A stretch of DNA of 64,000 nt from Rhizobium grahamii (GTDB lineage: Bacteria; Pseudomonadota; Alphaproteobacteria; Rhizobiales; Rhizobiaceae), in contig NZ_CP043499.1 in assembly GCF_009498215.1 (NCBI RefSeq), positions 1,562,001 to 1,626,000 of the forward strand. Reading direction: 5' to 3'. This document shows positions 16,982 to 26,002 of the stretch, piece after piece (the stretch's first letter is position 1; every line of letters starts with the position of its first letter). The notes beneath the pieces were generated by a model, which did no database searches, was not told the origin of the DNA, and saw only the letters and a list, made by a program, of their open reading frames with translations. The position numbers were made by a program, and so were the translations under genes.

Positions 16982-17973
16982 CGAACACTGCCGACGATCA
17001 GCCGGGGCGGGTACGGCATGTCCTGTGCGTCGGCGCGGCCGTCCTAGACACCCTCTTCAGGGTCCGCACCATGCCCACCGGCCAAGGCAAAGTCCTGCCG
17101 TATGAGATGCTGCAGATTGCCGAGGGAATGGCCTCCAGCGCTGCTTTCGCCGTCACAAGGCTTGGCGGCAAGGCCAGCCTTTGGGGTGCGGTCGGAAACG
17201 ATGATACCGGCGCGCGGATCGTCAGCGATCTGCAGGCCAGCGGTGTTAACACCAACCAGATGCGGCGTGTCGATGGCGCCCGCTCGGCTTTGTCCACAAT
17301 CCTGATCGATGACGACGGCGAGCGCCTGATCGTGCCCTTCTATGATCGGCGCCTGCATGACGTCGTCCCTTTCGTCAGCGCCGAGGATCTTGCGGATTTC
17401 GATGCGGTTCTCGTAGACGTTCGTTGGCCCCAGCTGGCGCAACAGACCTTGCGCGCCGCGCAGCAAGCCGGAATTCCCGCCATTCTCGATGGCGATGTCG
17501 CGCCTGACGGCATCATCGAGATGTTGGCGCCCTCGGCAACCCACATCGTCTTTTCCCAGCCCGCCGCCGAGCGAGTTTCGGGATTAAACGATCCGCTGGC
17601 GATCGTCATCGCTCTCAAGGAACGGTTCAGCCAGGCCTTCATCAGCGTCACGATGGGCGAGAAGGGCTGCTACTGGTTTGATGGAAAAAGAGGGCTCGTC
17701 CGCCACCTGCAGGCGCCACGGATCAAGGCTGTCGATACGCTGGCTGCCGGAGACATTTTTCACGGAACCTTCGCGCTGACCTTGGCGGAACAAATGCCGA
17801 TGGAAGAGATCATGCGTCTGTCTTCCATGGCGGCGGCCATCAAATGCCAGAGATTTGGAGGTCGGATAGGAGCGCCGACGCGCCCGGAGCTGCACGCCGC
17901 GCTCGCGGATTGGCAGCCGGCTGTAGTCGACATGTCCTCGCGAAATTCGCCCGACACCGAGATCAGCTCCTGA
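16978..17973 (+). CDS. PfkB-family carbohydrate kinase
   Basis: This 331-residue cytoplasmic kinase belongs to the ribokinase/PfkB family. I start it at the GTG at 16978, which overlaps the permease stop as GTGA; longer frames opening near 16324 run through the permease out of frame and are not real. The family features are VLCVGAAVLDTLFRV at the N-terminus, the GNDDTGARI segment, and the ATP/anion-hole signature VDTLAAGDIFHGTF with catalytic Asp259. With the DHDPS-family lyase it would fit a kinase-plus-aldolase route for a keto-sugar acid such as KDG, but this is an inference. It is the last gene of the operon, before a bidirectional hairpin terminator. Confidence 0.88.
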   Translation: MTNTADDQPGRVRHVLCVGAAVLDTLFRVRTMPTGQGKVLPYEMLQIAEGMASSAAFAVTRLGGKASLWGAVGNDDTGARIVSDLQASGVNTNQMRRVDGARSALSTILIDDDGERLIVPFYDRRLHDVVPFVSAEDLADFDAVLVDVRWPQLAQQTLRAAQQAGIPAILDGDVAPDGIIEMLAPSATHIVFSQPAAERVSGLNDPLAIVIALKERFSQAFISVTMGEKGCYWFDGKRGLVRHLQAPRIKAVDTLAAGDIFHGTFALTLAEQMPMEEIMRLSSMAAAIKCQRFGGRIGAPTRPELHAALADWQPAVVDMSSRNSPDTEISS

Positions 17974-17987
17974 CGCTCAAAAGCGAT

Positions 17988-18017
17988 CAGGCCGGAGCTG
18001 GATGAAACTCCGGCCTG
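17988..18017. terminator. Bidirectional hairpin terminator
   Basis: A perfect 10-base stem (CAGGCCGGAG at 17988-17997, CTCCGGCCTG at 18008-18017) with a ten-base loop lies between the convergent PfkB and Deg-protease genes. It could serve both. No strong T-tract follows on either strand. Confidence 0.6.
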
Positions 18018-18034
18018 CGATGCGGTCCTGCCTC

Positions 18035-19522
18035 TCAGGCGGACTTGAAAGGCACAGCCACGAAGGTCTGGGCCCCGCTGCGTTCGATCAGCAGAAGAAC
18101 CGACTTGCGACCGGCTTTGGCGGCTTCCGCGACCGCATGCTTGACGTCGCTGGCGCCAGCGACCGGCTTGTCGTTGACGGCGACGATAACGTCACCCGCC
18201 TGGACACCTGCCGCCGCGGCAGGCTTGTCGGGATTGACGCTCGCGACGAGGGCTCCGGCCGAACCTTTCGGCAGATTAAGTTCCTGCCGGGCGTCCGGTG
18301 TCAGGTTCGCAAGACCGATACCGATCGTCGGGCCTGCGTTGGCCTCCGGCTTGGTATCGGCTGCGGCCTGCTGTTCGCCGTCATCGTTGCCGGCAATCGT
18401 CACGTTCACATCCGTCGTCTTGCCATCGCGCCAGACGCTCAGTGTTCTTTGGTCACCGGGCGCAAGATCAGCGACCAGACGCGACAGATCCTTCGGCGTC
18501 CTGACTTCGCTACGGCCGACGGCGGTGACGATATCGCCCGGCTTTACGCCGGCCTGCGCGGCCGGGGTGTCATCGCTGACGGCAGACACGAGCGCTCCCT
18601 GCGCCTTCGACAAGCCGACTGCATCGGCAACGTCCTGGGTGACGGGCTGGATCTGGACACCGAGATAGCCGTGCTCGATGGAGCCACTCGTCTGCAGCTT
18701 CGCAACGATCGCCTTGGCCTCGTCGGAAGGAATTGCGAAGCCGACACCGACACTGCCACCGTTCGGCGAATAGATCGCCGTATTGATGCCAACGACATTG
18801 CCGGTGCTATCGACGAGCGGCCCGCCCGAGTTGCCGTGATTGATCGGCGCATCGATCTGGATGAAGTCGTCATAGGGTCCACTGTGAAGATCACGCCCGC
18901 GGGCCGAGACGATACCGGCCGTTACGGTCGTGCCGATGCCGAACGGATTGCCGATTGCGAGGATCTGATCTCCAAGCTTGAGCTTGTTGGAATCGCCCCA
19001 GGCGATCGTGGCAAGCGGCTTCGGTGCATCGATCTTCAGCACGGCCAAGTCAGACTTGGCGTCACTGCCAAGCAGCTTTGCCGGTAACTCCGTGCCATCG
19101 TCGAGGGTAACCTTGATGGTCATGGCATGATCGATGACGTGGTTGTTGGTGACGATCACGCCATCAGGGCTGATGATGAAGCCTGAGCCGAGCGCCATGG
19201 CATGCTGGCCCTCATTGTGAGGCGCCGGCTTTGGCATCGGAATGCCCTGCTGCCCGAAGAACTGTTGGAACTCGTCGTCGGGTGCGGCCTGCTGCTGGTT
19301 ATCGCTGACATCGGCTTTCATTGTGGTGGTCACGGTCACGACCGCGGGCTTGTCGGCATCGACCACCGAAGCGAAGGAGCCGCCATTGGCAACAGGGGCG
19401 GTGACAGCCGCCGGAGCGGCATTCGCGCTGATATCGAAGGCGTACGGCAAGGCGGCAGCACCGGCTACGATGGCGGCACCGACCAGGGCTGCGGTGCGGT
19501 GCTTCAGGAGAATTCTGGGCAT
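18035..19522 (-). CDS. DegP/Do-type periplasmic serine protease
   Basis: This is an HtrA protease of 495 residues that handles misfolded envelope proteins. The signal segment is RTAALVGAAIVAGAAALPYA. The trypsin-like domain has the triad His128 (TNNHVI), Asp158 (SDLAVLK) and Ser232 (GNSGGPL). Two PDZ domains follow, at about 275-365 (YLGVQIQPVTQDVADAVG) and about 400-490 (GIGLANLTPDARQELNLP). I use the ATG at 19520-19522; a TTG 18 bases upstream is the alternative. Whether this is DegP or a paralogue cannot be decided from sequence alone. Confidence 0.93.
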   Translation of the reverse strand: MPRILLKHRTAALVGAAIVAGAAALPYAFDISANAAPAAVTAPVANGGSFASVVDADKPAVVTVTTTMKADVSDNQQQAAPDDEFQQFFGQQGIPMPKPAPHNEGQHAMALGSGFIISPDGVIVTNNHVIDHAMTIKVTLDDGTELPAKLLGSDAKSDLAVLKIDAPKPLATIAWGDSNKLKLGDQILAIGNPFGIGTTVTAGIVSARGRDLHSGPYDDFIQIDAPINHGNSGGPLVDSTGNVVGINTAIYSPNGGSVGVGFAIPSDEAKAIVAKLQTSGSIEHGYLGVQIQPVTQDVADAVGLSKAQGALVSAVSDDTPAAQAGVKPGDIVTAVGRSEVRTPKDLSRLVADLAPGDQRTLSVWRDGKTTDVNVTIAGNDDGEQQAAADTKPEANAGPTIGIGLANLTPDARQELNLPKGSAGALVASVNPDKPAAAAGVQAGDVIVAVNDKPVAGASDVKHAVAEAAKAGRKSVLLLIERSGAQTFVAVPFKSA

Positions 19523-19889
19523 GGCAAAGTATCCCTTCAAACGTTGGGTTACGGCGTCTTCTTCCAGCTTCGGAATGGGCGTCGGGGCTCTTGGACGCTA
19601 ATTTGAACAGAACCGCTTGAGGTAATTCCTGGAATTACTCTTGCCGGCTCAAAGCATCAGCGTTGAAATTTATATGCGCCCGGCAACGTTCGTTTACAAA
19701 TTAAATGTTGATTACCGTTTCATTGCAAAACCGTAAGTATTACAGGAATTTAATCATTCCTACCCGAGGCCATAGGGCCATACGCCGGACAAGCCGTGGT
19801 TACCTCCGCCCGCCCAAATCCGGGCGAAAATGAAACCTTATCCCGCCTGCATCGTTGCCATTTTATCCAAAGCAGAAGGAGGAATATCC
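19523..19889. promoter_or_regulatory. Divergent promoter region between the Deg protease and CsbD, with two palindromes
   Basis: This 367-base AT-rich spacer separates two stress-type genes. It holds a 17-base palindrome at 19622-19638 (GTAATTCCTGGAATTAC, arms of eight around one base). A second lies at 19744-19761 (AGGAAT, six bases, ATTCCT). Both are built on GGAAT/ATTCC and could bind the same factor. I did not find a clear EcfG-type GGAAC promoter. Confidence 0.4.
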
Positions 19890-20096
19890 ATGGATTGGAA
19901 TCGCGTCGAAGGAAACTGGAAGCAGATGAAGGGCAAGGTCAAGGAACAGTGGGGAAAGCTCACCGACGACGACCTTGATCAGATCGCCGGCAAGCGAGAG
20001 CAGCTGGAAGGAAAACTGCAGGAACGCTACGGCCTCGCGAAGGATCGTGCGAAGACCGACATCGACAGCTGGTACGATAACCAGACTTGGCACTAG
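19890..20096 (+). CDS. CsbD-family stress protein
   Basis: This small hydrophilic protein has 68 residues. The opening MDWNRVEGNWKQMKGKVKEQ and the later GKREQLEGKLQERYG are typical of the CsbD family, whose members are often induced by general stress; the molecular role is not established. The start is fixed by AAGGAGG seven bases before the ATG. A strong hairpin terminator follows 25 bases after the stop. Confidence 0.93.
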   Translation: MDWNRVEGNWKQMKGKVKEQWGKLTDDDLDQIAGKREQLEGKLQERYGLAKDRAKTDIDSWYDNQTWH

Positions 20097-20120
20097 GGTC
20101 CCTGGCCGCCAAACGTTTTA

Positions 20121-20150
20121 AAGCCCGTCGGGTAGCCGGCGGGCTTCTTT
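20121..20150. terminator. Hairpin terminator shared by CsbD and the SulP transporter
   Basis: AAGCCCG (20121-20127) pairs with CGGGCTT (20140-20146), with further pairing inside, followed by CTTT on the plus strand. On the minus strand the SulP stop codon lies directly before the stem. Confidence 0.65.
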
Positions 20151-21614
20151 CTATACTTCTCTCAGCGGCGTCGATCCAAGGCTCCCGATCAAGGTCGCAC
20201 TCGCATCATTCAAGCCGACAACAACGACAGAAGCGTGGTGCTTCCGGAAACGCTCGACGACCTTTTCCAGGGCGGCGACAGCCGTGATATCCCAGAAATG
20301 AGCCTCGGATACATCGATTATGACGGCGTCTTCGGCCGCCCCCTGTATGTCGAAGGAATCGACGAACATGTCAGCGGATGCAAAGAACACCTGGCCAGAC
20401 ACGCGATAGGTCAGCTTGCCAGTTGCGGGGTCGGCTTCGGATTTGACCTGAAGCAGCCGCGCAACCTTGAAGGTGAAGAAGACGCCGCTGAGGAGAACGC
20501 CCACCGTCACGCCAAGCGCAAGGTTGGCGCTCAATACGGTCACGATGACAGTCGAGAACATCACGATGCTCGATGTCTTCGGATGAACGATCAGCGTCCT
20601 CAGGGAGGCCCAGTCGAAGGTGTCGATAGACACCGTCACCATGATTGCCACGAGCGCGGCGACCGGCACCTGGGAAACCCACGGCTTCAACAGGACCATC
20701 AGGATCAACAGGAAGGCACCGGCAAAGAGCGTGGATAGCCGCCCGCGACCGCCGTATTTCACATTGCTGACGGTCTGTCCGATCATTCCGCAGCCGGCGA
20801 TCCCGCCGAAGAGGCTGGCCGCAGCATTTGCCATTCCAAGACCCACGCATTCCCGGTTCTTGGAGCTCGGCGTGCCCGTCAGATCATCGACGACACTCGC
20901 CGTCATCAGCGATTCCAGCAGCCCCACCATTGCGATCGCCAGGGCGGGTGGCGCGATGATCGACAACGTTTCCCAGGTCAACGGCACCGTCGGCCATGCG
21001 AAGGACGGAAGCGAGTCGGGCAGCTTGCCGAGGTCGGCAACAGTCGGGATCGGCAACTTCAAAGAGACGGATGCCAGCGTCAAAACGAGAATACAGATCA
21101 GCGGCGAAGGGATTGCCGTCGAAAGTCGCGGAACCAGGTAGATGATCGCGAGCCCGACCGCCAGCATGGCATAAGCAGTCCAGCCGCCGCCAAGAATATG
21201 CGGCAGCTGCGCCGAGAAGATCAGGATCGCCAGCGCGTTTACGAAACCCGTGCGGACCGATTTGGAGACAAACCGCATGAGAGCGCCGAGACGAAGCAGA
21301 CCGAAGGCGATCTGGAACGCGCCCGCGAGCAGTCCGGCCGCTAGCAGATAGGGCAGCCCATGAGCATGGACGAGCGGAGCGGCCACGAGCGCGACCGATC
21401 CTGCGGCAGCCGACACCATGGCCGGCCTGCCGCCGGTGAAGGCGATGACAATGCCGATAACAAAGGAGGCAAAAAGCCCGACCTCCGGATCGACACCGGC
21501 GACGAAGGAAAAGGCGATGACCTCGGGGATCAACGCGAAGGTCGCGACCGCCCCGGCTAGAATTTCGCGCGACGGATTGGCGCCCCAATCTCGACGAATG
21601 GCTGATAATGGCAT
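20151..21614 (-). CDS. SulP-family anion transporter with STAS domain
   Basis: This is an inner-membrane transporter of 487 residues. About 10-12 hydrophobic segments occupy residues 15-390, including the SulP pattern ATFALIPEVIAFSFVAGVDP and GRPAMVSAAAGSVALVAAPL. A C-terminal STAS domain follows (about 400-487: RVSGQVFFASADMFVDSF, IIDVSEAHFWDITAVAAL). Members carry sulfate, bicarbonate or dicarboxylates; nothing nearby fixes the substrate. The ribosome site is weak. A 29-codon reading frame with a strong ribosome site lies upstream at 21743-21832. Confidence 0.9.
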   Translation of the reverse strand: MPLSAIRRDWGANPSREILAGAVATFALIPEVIAFSFVAGVDPEVGLFASFVIGIVIAFTGGRPAMVSAAAGSVALVAAPLVHAHGLPYLLAAGLLAGAFQIAFGLLRLGALMRFVSKSVRTGFVNALAILIFSAQLPHILGGGWTAYAMLAVGLAIIYLVPRLSTAIPSPLICILVLTLASVSLKLPIPTVADLGKLPDSLPSFAWPTVPLTWETLSIIAPPALAIAMVGLLESLMTASVVDDLTGTPSSKNRECVGLGMANAAASLFGGIAGCGMIGQTVSNVKYGGRGRLSTLFAGAFLLILMVLLKPWVSQVPVAALVAIMVTVSIDTFDWASLRTLIVHPKTSSIVMFSTVIVTVLSANLALGVTVGVLLSGVFFTFKVARLLQVKSEADPATGKLTYRVSGQVFFASADMFVDSFDIQGAAEDAVIIDVSEAHFWDITAVAALEKVVERFRKHHASVVVVGLNDASATLIGSLGSTPLREV

Positions 21615-21742
21615 GTGAATTGATCTCGCAAAGCTGGCTGATACCGCTATCCAGCGGTTTTGGAAGGCCTGCAGGCTGTGCGTTGTCTGGCGGATCGGCG
21701 GCCAGAAGAGCCACCCGGAGTTTCACCGGGTCCAGGGTGAGT

Positions 21743-21832
21743 TCAAGCGTTATAGTCGAATGCGATTTCGCATGGCAACATCAAAGCCGCGATCACTTCG
21801 GAAACGGTCACTCGCAGGCGAAATCGTCGCAT
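21743..21832 (-). CDS. Candidate 29-residue leader peptide upstream of the SulP gene
   Basis: An ATG at 21830-21832 has GGAGGTCAAC directly before it, one of the best ribosome sites in the window. It opens a 29-codon frame (starts MRRFRLRVTVSEVIAALM, ends FDYNA, stop TGA). It lies 129 bases before the SulP start on the same strand. It resembles no family I know. It could be a regulatory leader peptide or a small protein. Confidence 0.35.
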   Translation of the reverse strand: MRRFRLRVTVSEVIAALMLPCEIAFDYNA

Positions 21833-21956
21833 GTTGACCTCCTTCGGCGAGATGTCATGCTGCGTTCATGCTTACAAGCTAGATGCCCTTAGGCATCTGG
21901 TGTCGAGGCATCGTTAGCCGACAACCGTATCGTGCGGGCACAGCGAGGGGTAAAGG

Positions 21957-22871
21957 ATGAAACCGTCTGACATGAATCAACAGGACTGGCTTGAAGCCGA
22001 GTTGGCCGACACGATCGACGAAGACTATGAGCTGGAACTATCCGAGCCGGCCCTGTCCGACGCGATCCGCAAGATCTATCGCGAGGCTCACCCGGCATCG
22101 ATCCCTCGGCTTGACTATTTCCGTGCGCTCCTTGCGCTTCAGTCCGAGCTGATCAAGCTTCAGGACTGGGTGGTCTACAACAAGGAAAAAGTGGTCGTCA
22201 TTTTCGAAGGCCGCGACTCTGCAGGAAAAGGCGGTGTCATCAAGCGCATCACCCAGCGCCTCAACCCCCGTGTCGTTCGCGTGGTCGCATTGCCTGCGCC
22301 ATCAGACCGTGAAAAGACCCAGTGGTATTTCCAGCGCTACGTCCCGCACCTGCCGGCCGGCGGCGAGATCGTCCTCTTTGATCGCTCCTGGTACAATCGC
22401 TCCGGCGTCGAACGCGTGATGGGCTTTGCCGACGAGGACCAGGTCGAACAGTTCTTCAATGACGTTCCCGAATTCGAACGCATGCTGGTTCGCTCCGGAA
22501 TCAGGCTCGTCAAATATTGGTTCTCCATTACCGACGAGGAGCAGCAGATGCGCTTTCTCGTGCGCATCCACGATCCACTGAAGCAGTGGAAATTGTCGCC
22601 GATGGATCTGCAGTCCCGCGTTCGCTGGGAATCCTATACCAAGGCGAAGGAAGAGACCTTTGCGCGCACGAATATACCCGAAGCGCCCTGGCATATCGTC
22701 GAAGGCAACGACAAGAAGCGCGCGCGCCTGAACTGCATCGACCACCTGCTGCAGCTTATTCCCTACACGGATGTTCCGCACGAGGAAATCACGCTTCCGG
22801 ACCGCGTCTTCAATCCGGACTACGAACGCAAGGTGCTGCCGCCGGAGCTCTATGTTCCGAGCAAATACTGA
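21957..22871 (+). CDS. ppk2: Polyphosphate kinase 2 (PPK2)
   Basis: This is a 304-residue cytoplasmic polyphosphate:nucleotide phosphotransferase. The P-loop is FEGRDSAGKGGVIKRI (Walker A, Lys91), Walker B is LFDRSWYNRSGVE (Asp142, Arg143), and the PPK2 core continues as MRFLVRIHDPLKQWKLSP. Class I members such as those of Sinorhizobium use polyP with ADP or GDP. The class cannot be fixed here without alignment. The N-terminal extension (about 1-50) is acidic. Between it and the divergent SulP gene lies a small hairpin (AGATGCC/GGCATCT, 21881-21898). Confidence 0.93.
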   Translation: MKPSDMNQQDWLEAELADTIDEDYELELSEPALSDAIRKIYREAHPASIPRLDYFRALLALQSELIKLQDWVVYNKEKVVVIFEGRDSAGKGGVIKRITQRLNPRVVRVVALPAPSDREKTQWYFQRYVPHLPAGGEIVLFDRSWYNRSGVERVMGFADEDQVEQFFNDVPEFERMLVRSGIRLVKYWFSITDEEQQMRFLVRIHDPLKQWKLSPMDLQSRVRWESYTKAKEETFARTNIPEAPWHIVEGNDKKRARLNCIDHLLQLIPYTDVPHEEITLPDRVFNPDYERKVLPPELYVPSKY

Positions 22872-22890
22872 GCGAATTTGGACAAACGGA

Positions 22891-22920
22891 TGATATCTGC
22901 CTGACATCAGGCGGATATCA
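22891..22920. terminator. Long near-perfect inverted repeat between convergent genes
   Basis: TGATATCTGCCTG (22891-22903) and CAGGCGGATATCA (22908-22920) pair over 13 bases with a single G-T wobble and a four-base loop. It sits between the ends of PPK2 and the ABC ATPase gene, so a bidirectional terminator is the simplest reading, although no T-tract follows. Confidence 0.5.
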
Positions 22921-22961
22921 GACCCTCGGTGAAGTCTGCGGGCGTCAGCAAAAGACAGAGG

Positions 22962-24035
22962 TTAGCGCATGCGAATTCCCGCTTCATCGAAGTAACGGCA
23001 TTTGTCTGATGGCGCCGAAAGCGCAATTTCCTGCCCTTCTTCAATGTCAGGACCATCGCGCTGCTCGACAACCAGGCTTTGTCCATCCGCAAGCGTGCAG
23101 TAGACGTAGCGCAGCCCGCCAAGATACTCCGTGAATTCGACCGTCGCGCGGATCGCGCCGCTACCTTCGGTGACCTGAAAGTGCTCAGGTCTGATCCCGA
23201 AAATCAGCTTGTCTCCGATATCAGGTTGCTGGCCGCCGAAACCCTCGGCTGGAAGATTTTGTCCGCCGACGGTCAGCTGGCCGTCCCCGCGCCAGACGGC
23301 ATTGAGCAGGTTCATTCGGGGTGAGCCGATAAAGCCCGCAACAAAGACATTGGCGGGGTTTTCGTAGACCTCCCTCGGCGTGCCGGTCTGCTCGATCCGG
23401 CCATCTCTCAGCACGACGATCTTGTCCGCAAGCGTCATCGCTTCCGTCTGGTCATGGGTGACATAAATCATCGTATTCGCAAGCTTGCGATGCAGCTTGG
23501 CGATCTCGATGCGCATCGAAACACGCAGTTCGGCGTCCAGATTGGACAGAGGTTCATCGAAAAGGAAGACATCAGGCTCGCGCACGATCGCACGGCCGAT
23601 CGCCACGCGTTGCCGTTGGCCGCCGGAAAGCTGTCCCGGGCGGCGGTCGAGCAGGTGGTCGATCTTGAGCACACCCGACGCATGTCCGACGCGGCGGGCG
23701 ATTTCCGCCGCGTCGGTGTTTGCCATCTTCAATCCAAAACCAAGATTATCGCGGACGCTCATATGCGGATAAAGCGCATAGGACTGGAAGACCATGGCGA
23801 TACCGCGCTCGGATGGATCGAGATCCGTGACGTCACGGCCCTTGATCACGATCTCTCCCGACGTCACGTCCTCAAGACCCGCGATCATTCGCAGGAGAGT
23901 CGACTTGCCGCATCCGGAGGGACCGACGAAGACGACAAACTCGCCTTCGTCGATGGCAAGATCGATCCCGTGAACGACTTGCAGGCTGCCGTAGCTCTTG
24001 CGGACGTCACGCAATTCGACACTTGTCTGTTTCAT
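22962..24035 (-). CDS. Sugar ABC transporter ATPase (UgpC/MsmK type)
   Basis: This is a 357-residue ATPase of the carbohydrate uptake group. Walker A is FVGPSGCGKSTLL, signature LSGGQRQRVAIGRA, Walker B VFLFDEPLSNLDA, H-loop YVTHDQTEAMTLAD. The C-terminal TOBE/OB regulatory domain (about 235-357) is present. I start at the ATG at 24033-24035 (MKQTSVELRDVRKSYGSLQV); the longer frame lacks family similarity. It is the last gene of the GH127 operon, 19 bases after the glycosidase. Such ATPases can serve several importers, so it might also power the 13.9-17 kb transporter that lacks one. Confidence 0.93.
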   Translation of the reverse strand: MKQTSVELRDVRKSYGSLQVVHGIDLAIDEGEFVVFVGPSGCGKSTLLRMIAGLEDVTSGEIVIKGRDVTDLDPSERGIAMVFQSYALYPHMSVRDNLGFGLKMANTDAAEIARRVGHASGVLKIDHLLDRRPGQLSGGQRQRVAIGRAIVREPDVFLFDEPLSNLDAELRVSMRIEIAKLHRKLANTMIYVTHDQTEAMTLADKIVVLRDGRIEQTGTPREVYENPANVFVAGFIGSPRMNLLNAVWRGDGQLTVGGQNLPAEGFGGQQPDIGDKLIFGIRPEHFQVTEGSGAIRATVEFTEYLGGLRYVYCTLADGQSLVVEQRDGPDIEEGQEIALSAPSDKCRYFDEAGIRMR

Positions 24036-24054
24036 GTGTCGTGCCCCTGACCGC

Positions 24055-25977
24055 CTACTTGTCCGCCTGAACCCAGACGAGCATCTCGCCCGGCTCGCGA
24101 TTATCCCACAGATGGTAAGGCACGAACCGTGCCTTGGCGGACGCGCGCTTGGCGGGTTCGCTGCGATAAAGCGGCGTCCCCCAATCCGACGCATCCTCGC
24201 GCATGACCTCGACGTCGACGGCAACGGCCCCGTTCAGGTCTCCAAGGACGCTTGTCTGCGCGGCTGGCAGCTGTCGCGGCAGCACGATCGCGTTCAGATC
24301 CTTGCCGTTGTCGACTTCCTCGGCGCAATAAACGAGCGGTCCGCGCATCAGTGCCACGCGTCCGACGTCCTGTCTCACCTTGGGGTTTGCATATTGCGGG
24401 CGAAGCGCCAGCGGCAGATCAAGCGCCAGGCGATCGCCGTCAGTCCACTCCCGTTCGAGGCGGACATATCCGTCGACCAGATGGGAGCCAACGTCGACCT
24501 TTTCACCGTTAATGGTGAGCGTTGCCCCGATAGCCCACTCCGGCACGCGGAGCGACAAGGCGAAATTAGAGCGCGCCTTGAGCCCGACCTTGAACTCAAC
24601 CGAGCCCTCCCACGGGTAGTTGGTGTTCTGCGTCAGCTCAACCTCGCTGCCATTTGCAAGGCTGAAGCTTGCCTTGCTTTCACCGTACAAATGAACCGCG
24701 ATTTCATCGTCGGCTGCAGCATACATGTACGAACCGATTGACGTCACGAGGCGCGCGATGTTCGGAGGGCAGCAGGGGCAATGGTGCCAGACCCAGCGGT
24801 GATGCTTGCCGCTGCTTTCGAGTGGGTTGTCGTAGAAGAACGTCTTGCCGTCGATGGACAGGCCCGGCAGCGCGCCGTTGTAGAGCGCTTGCTCCATGAT
24901 GTCGCCGTAGCGGCGGTCGGGGCCTCGGCCCAGCATGCGGCTCGCCCAGAATACGAGGCCAACCGATGCGCAGGTCTCGGCGTAAGCCGTGTCGTTCGGA
25001 AGGTCGAAGTAGTCTGTGAAGCCTTCGTTGCTGGCCGCAGGACCGATCCCGCCGGTGACGTACATCTGCTTCGTCGTCAGATCGTCCCAGAGCGCTTCCA
25101 GTGCCTCGGTCAGGGTATCGTCATTATATTCGGTGGCGATGTCTGCCATGCCGGAATAGAGATACATCGCGCGGACGGCGTGACCCACCACCTTGCGCTG
25201 ATCGCGCACCGGCTGATGCGCCTGACCGTATTCGTAGGTCTTCTGAATGAAGCTTGCCGGATCGCGGCCATCGCGGATTGCTTCGTCGGTGAAGAAGTGC
25301 GGCTCACGACCGCGCTCGTCGACAAAGAATTTTGCGAGGTCCAGGTACTTCTTTTCACCCGTCACGCGGGCAAGCTTGACCAGCGCAAGTTCTACTTCCT
25401 CGTGGCCGCAATAACCGGGAAGCTGGCCTTCGCCATGTCCGAACACCTTAATCATGTAGTCCGCAAAACGGATCATCACGTCGAGAAGCTTCCGCTTTCC
25501 GGTCGCCTGATAATAGGCAACCGCCGCTTCCATCAGATGGCCGGCACAATAGAGTTCGTGATGATCGCGCAGATTGGTCCAGCGCCGCTCCGGCTGGACA
25601 CGCTGGAACCACGCATTCACATAGCCATCTTCATCCTGCAGCTTCTCATAAAGGTCGATGATGGCGTCCGCACGGGCTTCGAGCTTGGGATTGGGCTGCC
25701 TGTAGAGCGAATAGGCGATCGTCTCGATGGATTTGCCGAGATCGGAGTCCCAGAACATCTGCGTCGTGCCGCCCCACGGCTGGATGGGAATGACGATACC
25801 GGGGCTCGGCTGATCGACATCGATGGCGCGCAGCATGCCTGCCTCGACGCACCGGTCGAGCAAGGTTTCGGCTGTGGAATTGCATACCGCATCCTGCCAC
25901 TTGCCCCAGAAGCCGGACAGTGAAACGTCGGGAACGCCGACGGGGCGAAACTGGCGGTTTGTCTTTGATTTTGTCAT
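24055..25977 (-). CDS. GH127-family beta-L-arabinofuranosidase-like enzyme
   Basis: This is a 640-residue cytoplasmic glycoside hydrolase (no signal peptide). The catalytic and zinc residues described for HypBA1 of Bifidobacterium can be matched: Glu318 (ASNEGF, acid/base), Glu334 and Cys336 (AYAETCAS), Cys402 and Cys403 (CCPPNIARL, one of them the nucleophile). The spacing Glu318 to Glu334 equals that in HypBA1. Length is normal. Being in an operon with an importer, it likely acts on imported beta-L-arabinofuranosides, such as those of plant hydroxyproline-rich glycoproteins. GH127 members with other specificities exist, so the sugar is inferred. Confidence 0.88.
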   Translation of the reverse strand: MTKSKTNRQFRPVGVPDVSLSGFWGKWQDAVCNSTAETLLDRCVEAGMLRAIDVDQPSPGIVIPIQPWGGTTQMFWDSDLGKSIETIAYSLYRQPNPKLEARADAIIDLYEKLQDEDGYVNAWFQRVQPERRWTNLRDHHELYCAGHLMEAAVAYYQATGKRKLLDVMIRFADYMIKVFGHGEGQLPGYCGHEEVELALVKLARVTGEKKYLDLAKFFVDERGREPHFFTDEAIRDGRDPASFIQKTYEYGQAHQPVRDQRKVVGHAVRAMYLYSGMADIATEYNDDTLTEALEALWDDLTTKQMYVTGGIGPAASNEGFTDYFDLPNDTAYAETCASVGLVFWASRMLGRGPDRRYGDIMEQALYNGALPGLSIDGKTFFYDNPLESSGKHHRWVWHHCPCCPPNIARLVTSIGSYMYAAADDEIAVHLYGESKASFSLANGSEVELTQNTNYPWEGSVEFKVGLKARSNFALSLRVPEWAIGATLTINGEKVDVGSHLVDGYVRLEREWTDGDRLALDLPLALRPQYANPKVRQDVGRVALMRGPLVYCAEEVDNGKDLNAIVLPRQLPAAQTSVLGDLNGAVAVDVEVMREDASDWGTPLYRSEPAKRASAKARFVPYHLWDNREPGEMLVWVQADK

Positions 25978-26002
25978 CGGATCATCTTCACTTTCGGTTG
26001 GA

